From Gnetum montanum (lineage: Eukaryota > Streptophyta > Gnetopsida > Gnetales > Gnetaceae), in NCBI GenBank assembly GCA_015680685.1, contig MNCI01030582.1, positions 426,519 through 490,518 on the forward strand: a DNA stretch of 64,000 nt. The letters run 5' to 3'. This document shows, in pieces, positions 59,802 through 64,000 of the stretch (the first letter of the stretch is position 1; the number at the start of each line of letters is the position of its first letter). A program made the translations under genes and the position numbers. The notes under the pieces were generated by a model that worked only from the letters and a program-made list of their open reading frames with translations, ran no database searches and was not told where the DNA came from.

Positions 59802-59989
59802 CTAGCTCTCCCGCCCTTCAAAAAGTGAACTCAAATGAACGAGGGAGTAGAGGTTGAAGTGCTTCGCCACACTTAAAGCTTGGTCTCATAGATCCATACA
59901 TCATCATTGGTGGACTAATGCTCCCAATGGATCAAGTACTCATGCCTCTTAAATTCTCAAGTACTAGAAGCTTCCCTCCACTTGAGTAC

Positions 59990-60748
59990 GATTGCATTCC
60001 TCTTCACTGAAGGATTGGATTAATTAATATCCCCCTTTAGTTGATTAATGCTACCATGTATGGTCTTCTCATTAGTTGGTTCATGATAATGCACAAGATT
60101 TGAAACATTAAATATAAAATACATACCAACATCATTTGGTAAATAAATCTTAAAAGAATTCTCATTGATCTTAGCATTGATTTTGAAAGGCTCCATCTTC
60201 TTGGCTTTCAATTTGGAGAAGTTAACACCTCTTAACTAATTCTTCTTCAAGTACACCCAAACCAAGTTACCAATAGGAAATTTATGCTTCCACTTACTCT
60301 CATTTCTCTTGAGAACTCTTTCTTCCACCTTCTTTTCAATATTTAATTTTACTTATGCATGGAGATCCCTCATCTCTTATGCAAAATTAGCACTATGTTG
60401 AGATTAACCATCAAATCTCTTCAAGATGTCCATCATCTTTGGACAAAATCCATAATTCACCTTAAATTTGATTTTACCAATAGTAAGATGTAAACCATTA
60501 TTGTACAAAAACTCAATATGACACAATAGGTTTTCCCACCTATTTGGAAGTCCATCACATAAACATCTCAATATGTTTAGTAAGGATTTATTCACCACCT
60601 CCATTTGGCCATCAAATTATGGATGATATGTACTAGAAATGTTCAACTTTATCCCTAAAATTTTGCAAAGGGACCTTCAAAAGCAACTTGTAAATTTGCA
60701 GTCTTTATTACTAACAATATTCAAAGGAATACCATGTAACTTCATAAT
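59990..60748 (-). pseudogene. Ty3/gypsy integrase fragment 2, interrupted by insertion of the gag-protease element
   Basis: From 60,748 downward on the minus strand: 'LHGIPLNIVSNKDCKF' (second catalytic region, where the Asp of SD reads Asn), 'MEVVNKSLLNILRCL' (Glu region), 'LLCHIEFLYNNGLHLTIGKI', the C-terminal 'GNLVWVYLKKN', and 'KKMEPFKI.AKINENSFKIYLP' with 'FNVSNLVHYHEP'. The gene is cut at 60,748 exactly where the LTR of the next element begins, so its N-terminal part must lie beyond the right window edge. A purine tract and 3' LTR follow at its 3' end. Confidence 0.75.
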
Positions 60749-61624
60749 TGATGGGACGTGATATTGCATGGGCCACGATATTGTGTATGCAATATCGTGT
60801 CTGCCACAATATCGCATCCCCTGTGATATCACGTACGCGATATCGCATCTTCCCTTGTGATATCGTGTACGCGATATCATGGTGCGTCGCCAAGTCTATA
60901 AATAAGAGGTAGCTCTCCCTTGTTTCTCATTCTAGGCATAGACCGTAGTGAAACTCTTGTAGTTTTACCTCTCCAGAGATAGAATATTTTCCATGTGCTT
61001 GCAATAGGACCTCCAAACTCAACGGATCTTTATTCAAGCAAATATTGTACCTAAACACAAGTTTGTGTGTAGAGATAAAGATGAACTTTCTGGATAAACC
61101 TTGAAGTGCATGGAATAGGCTAAATAGGACTTTATTTATTGTTATTTATTATTTAATTTTTAAATTATTTCTTAGTTAATTAAATCTCTCTCAACCCTTC
61201 TCTCCTAGTTAAGTGCATTTAGTATGACCGCTTCAAGCATGTGTGTTACGCTTGGTAATCTTAGCAACGAATAGTGTTTGGTAAGCCCAAAGGTTGCATT
61301 GGTTCAGGGTGTGAACAGTAAGTGGGAATGGATACTGATGCTAGGTTAATTAAAACTTAGTTAGTTAAAGTTAGTTAATTAGTCTCTTCACCCTTCACCT
61401 CATTAGCATAGGCGATAAAACATAAAAACTATAAAAATCACATACCTCAGACTTGCTTAACCATACAACCATGACAAATACAAGTATGTCTGGGAAGATA
61501 AAAAATGATTAACCTTAAGTGTTCCATAAGGCATGTAGGCACTTAGTCTGTGAAATTCGACCGGATCGCACGTGTAATGCTCGTATTCATATGGTTGAGT
61601 GTAGGGGTACCTTGCCACTCATCA
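60749..61624 (+). repeat. LTR-D (5' LTR) with expanded GATATC repeats
   Basis: TGATGGGACGTG..CTCATCA, with TATAAATA at 60,897-60,904. U3 is about 148 bp, against 66 in LTR-B, because it holds eight (G/A)ATAT(C/T) units, including an exact GCGATATCGC at 60,837-60,846. Confidence 0.9.
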
Positions 61625-61625
61625 T

Positions 61626-61643
61626 TGGCGCCATTACTGGGCA
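61626..61643 (+). other. Primer binding site of the second gag-protease element
   Basis: TGGCGCCATTACTGGGCA follows the LTR after one base. It matches the first 7 bases of the Asp-type site and diverges further in. Confidence 0.62.
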
Positions 61644-61768
61644 CTAAGTGTTTGTGCACTAAGTAGAACATAGGAAATTACTCACATCATTGGGAGCTTA
61701 AACGAACCCTTAGGGTTAATTGAATAGAAAATTATATAACGGTTAATCAGCACACCGAATAAGACACA

Positions 61769-64000
61769 ATGTCTTCTTCTTCGAACAAAAGCACTTCACC
61801 ACCTAGGGATCATACAAGAAACAGTTGGCAGTTTAACATACATAATAACTGTGAGGAGGTGGGGTATCAGAACTTATGCTCTACGATCCATAACCTTGGT
61901 TCTGATACCCATGAACACCAAGTGTTCATGGGGGAAACAAAAACACATGACAAGGATAGGCACTCGGATCTTCATCACGATCGGGGCCATGGCCATCGAA
62001 GAGAAGGTAAGAAACATCATCATGGCGATGGTTCTCCTTCTTCTTCCCCTTCATCACATCATTCACCCTCTCCTTCCACATCAGGATGCAACCATAAGGA
62101 ACACAACCATGAGGATAAGGATGAGCATAATGAGAACCCTCGACGAGAGAGTCGAGAGAGAGGGTGAGGGCATTCCAGAGAAACTAGGCATAAAAGAAGG
62201 AAAAGTAGGGAACCACGTAGGCATCATAGGCATCATGAGAGAGATGATCATGATGAACCCCTACTAGCAACCTAGAGTATGTTAGATATTATGGAGGCAG
62301 TTAGGATACCTACCAGGCATCAAAAAGATAGCTGGATCAAATGACTAGATATGAATAATATCCTCCGATTTGAAGGAGGATACAACGTTGATCCGCAAAA
62401 TCATTTATAGGCATTCCATGATGCCTGCACCTTGTAGAACATTAAAAATAAGTGGTAGAAACTAAATTTGTTTCTTAGGACACTCATCAAAGAAGCAAAG
62501 AGTTGGTACCAGTCCTTAGAATCAGAATCTATTAGACGATGGAGTACGATGCTGGAGCTATTCAACGATAAATACCAAACGTACTCCAGAGTGTCCAATT
62601 TGCATAAACAGATCCAAGGATGGAAATAGGGTAATCATGAATCCTTAGATGCTACCATGGGCCAATACTATACATTGCTACATCGTTGCCCGGGCCATGG
62701 CTACGCACAACAGGATTAACTCTGCCACCTTGTAGATGGGCTAAGGTACGAAACTAGGAGAACCCTTGGGACATATGCCCAAGGAAGATTATCTGAACTT
62801 AGGTCCCATGAAATTCATAGGATATTGGAGCAAGTAGCCAAAGAAGAAGGAAAGATACAAAAAATAGAAATCATGGAAGAATATAACTACGATCCTTCCC
62901 TCCAACAGAGGGGAGTGAAATTCTGCGATGAAGAGGATGAGTCACCACTCGAAGAGTTGGTGAATAGAAAAACCTTTCCACTTCAAAAGCTAACAACGGA
63001 AGTGTTGGCTAAGGTGGATCAAATGTGGGACTCCTTAGACAGTAGATTTAAAATTGTTTTAAAAATCGTAGAGGAGTCTAAGGAGGAACGAAGTAGTGGC
63101 CAAGATAAGAAAAAGTGGAGAGATTGAGGCCATGCACGTAACAAGGGTAAGGGAAAAATGACTATGGCCAATGAGGTTGTGGATTTGGATATAGACAATG
63201 ATAGTGGATGTGAGATCTACCAATATGACCATCCTAAGGGATGTTGCCCCATATTCTCACATCTACAAGAGTCTGGGGGTGTATGCACTGTATTCAAGAC
63301 TTAATAAACGGTAGGCACCCCGAAGGTTACCTTATCCCTAAGGTAACCCAAGATAGTTCCACCAACCATTGACTTACTATCCAAGTGAAACTCCACCACA
63401 ACCCATCGGAAAACATCAGTAGTGGCAATACCCACAGTCATGGGGGATGCCACTGCTTAGACAACAATACCCTTACCGGCAACCAGACCCGTATGGATAC
63501 TATGTGCAGCAGCCAGTTTCTCCAAGTGATTCTATGGGTCATGCAACCCCACAACATCACTACCAAGTTCAAGAGTATTTTAGAAATCCTTCTCCTTTTG
63601 GAAACACCCCACATGCATGCCATCCTCTAAATCCATCCACCACTCTTATATCGGTAGTTCCACTACCACCCACTCCAAAAATGCAAGGGGCACTCCCCAC
63701 TCAACCGCAGCAATGTAATGCTATGAGAGCTGTAAACCTTCAACCCACTATTGGTTCTGGCAACCGTACAAATAGAATACCTTTCTTCAGAACCAAAAGC
63801 CCAAACAAGCTCTCACAACCACAAGCGGTTGAACCTCACAACGCCTCTCCAACAAATAAGGCTTCAGAGCTCCCTTCAAATCAACAACAAAGCTCAATGC
63901 ATATGGTTATGTTAACATATACCGTTACTAACTGGATCAAGGTAGGCCACCTTCCCAGGAAACTCTCTAACCCTAGAAGTCCCTTAATCTACCTCCAAGT
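61769..64000 (+). pseudogene. Gag of the second copy, with a complementary set of indels
   Basis: From ATG 61,769 the frame (MSSSSNKSTSPPRDH) leads directly to CEEVGYQNL, so about 400 bp present in the first copy (about 47,606-48,003) is missing. The His/Ser-rich tract is present at 61,960-62,110. The gag core lies at about 62,430-62,800, followed by about 255 bp absent from the first copy (about 62,802-63,060, including NRKTFPLQKLTTEVLAKVDQ). The zinc knuckle is near 63,205-63,250, and the Pro-rich tail reaches the edge. Stops and frame changes make it inactive as read. The window ends just before the protease motif. Confidence 0.8.

Larger units (their letters stand above)
60749..64000 (+). 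mobile_element. Second copy of the gag-protease element (5' part, runs off window)
   Basis: It has a 5' LTR (60,749-61,624), a primer binding site and a gag interior collinear with the element at 46,598. It is inserted into a minus-strand Ty3 integrase. The 5' flank is ATAAT, and the matching 3' flank is outside the window. Confidence 0.88.

Overview
The window looks like repeat-rich intergenic chromatin of a land plant with a large genome. The evidence is GT..AG introns, plant-type LTR retrotransposons, tRNA-primed binding sites and heavy C-to-T decay. A gymnosperm would fit, but the sequence alone does not settle it. I found no ordinary host gene, rRNA or tRNA. Almost everything identifiable is LTR-retrotransposon DNA of several ages, often nested.

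Layout. (1) 1-10,371: part of a Ty3/gypsy element of the Tat lineage on the + strand, with RT, RNase H, a second archaeal-type RNase H and integrase (4,287-7,763), a repeat-rich tail and a 3' LTR (about 8,734-10,371). Directly upstream of RT, on the opposite strand, lies a seven-exon gene (3,727 to beyond the left edge) with its own TATA box. (2) 10,381-13,853: the decayed 3' part of another LTR element, with a plant-transposon-protein-like gene and a 3' LTR (13,009-13,853). (3) 15,719-19,660: an old Ty1/copia element on the minus strand. (4) 21,322-25,578: a second, much older copy of the seven-exon gene, now on the + strand. It lies antisense to a Ty3/gypsy gag-protease region (26,540-29,970, minus) with LTR-like DNA behind it (30,905-31,950). 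(5) 31,950-38,561: AT-rich decayed DNA with one more LTR-like block (36,138-37,300, minus). (6) 38,562-44,805: a full-length Ty1/copia element with 5-bp target-site duplications, its 3' LTR broken by an assembly gap. (7) 46,593-53,370: a full-length non-autonomous Ty3-type element carrying only gag and protease, with TSD ATGAG. (8) 57,930-60,748: remains of two Ty3/gypsy integrases on the minus strand, one with its 3' LTR. This one is cut by (9) a second copy of the gag-protease element (60,749 to the right edge).

The most interesting system is the antisense seven-exon gene. Two diverged copies at independent loci align over every exon. It encodes an FCP1/NIF-type HAD-phosphatase-like domain whose catalytic aspartates are replaced in both copies, a retroelement-associated middle domain and a C-terminal coiled coil. 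One locus keeps the gene next to RT and the other next to protease. Together they imply an element ordered gag-PR, antisense gene, RT-RH-aRH-IN. A second recurring pattern is that several unrelated LTR families carry clusters of a family-specific, dyad-symmetric motif of about 10 bp, in most of them just upstream of the TATA box.
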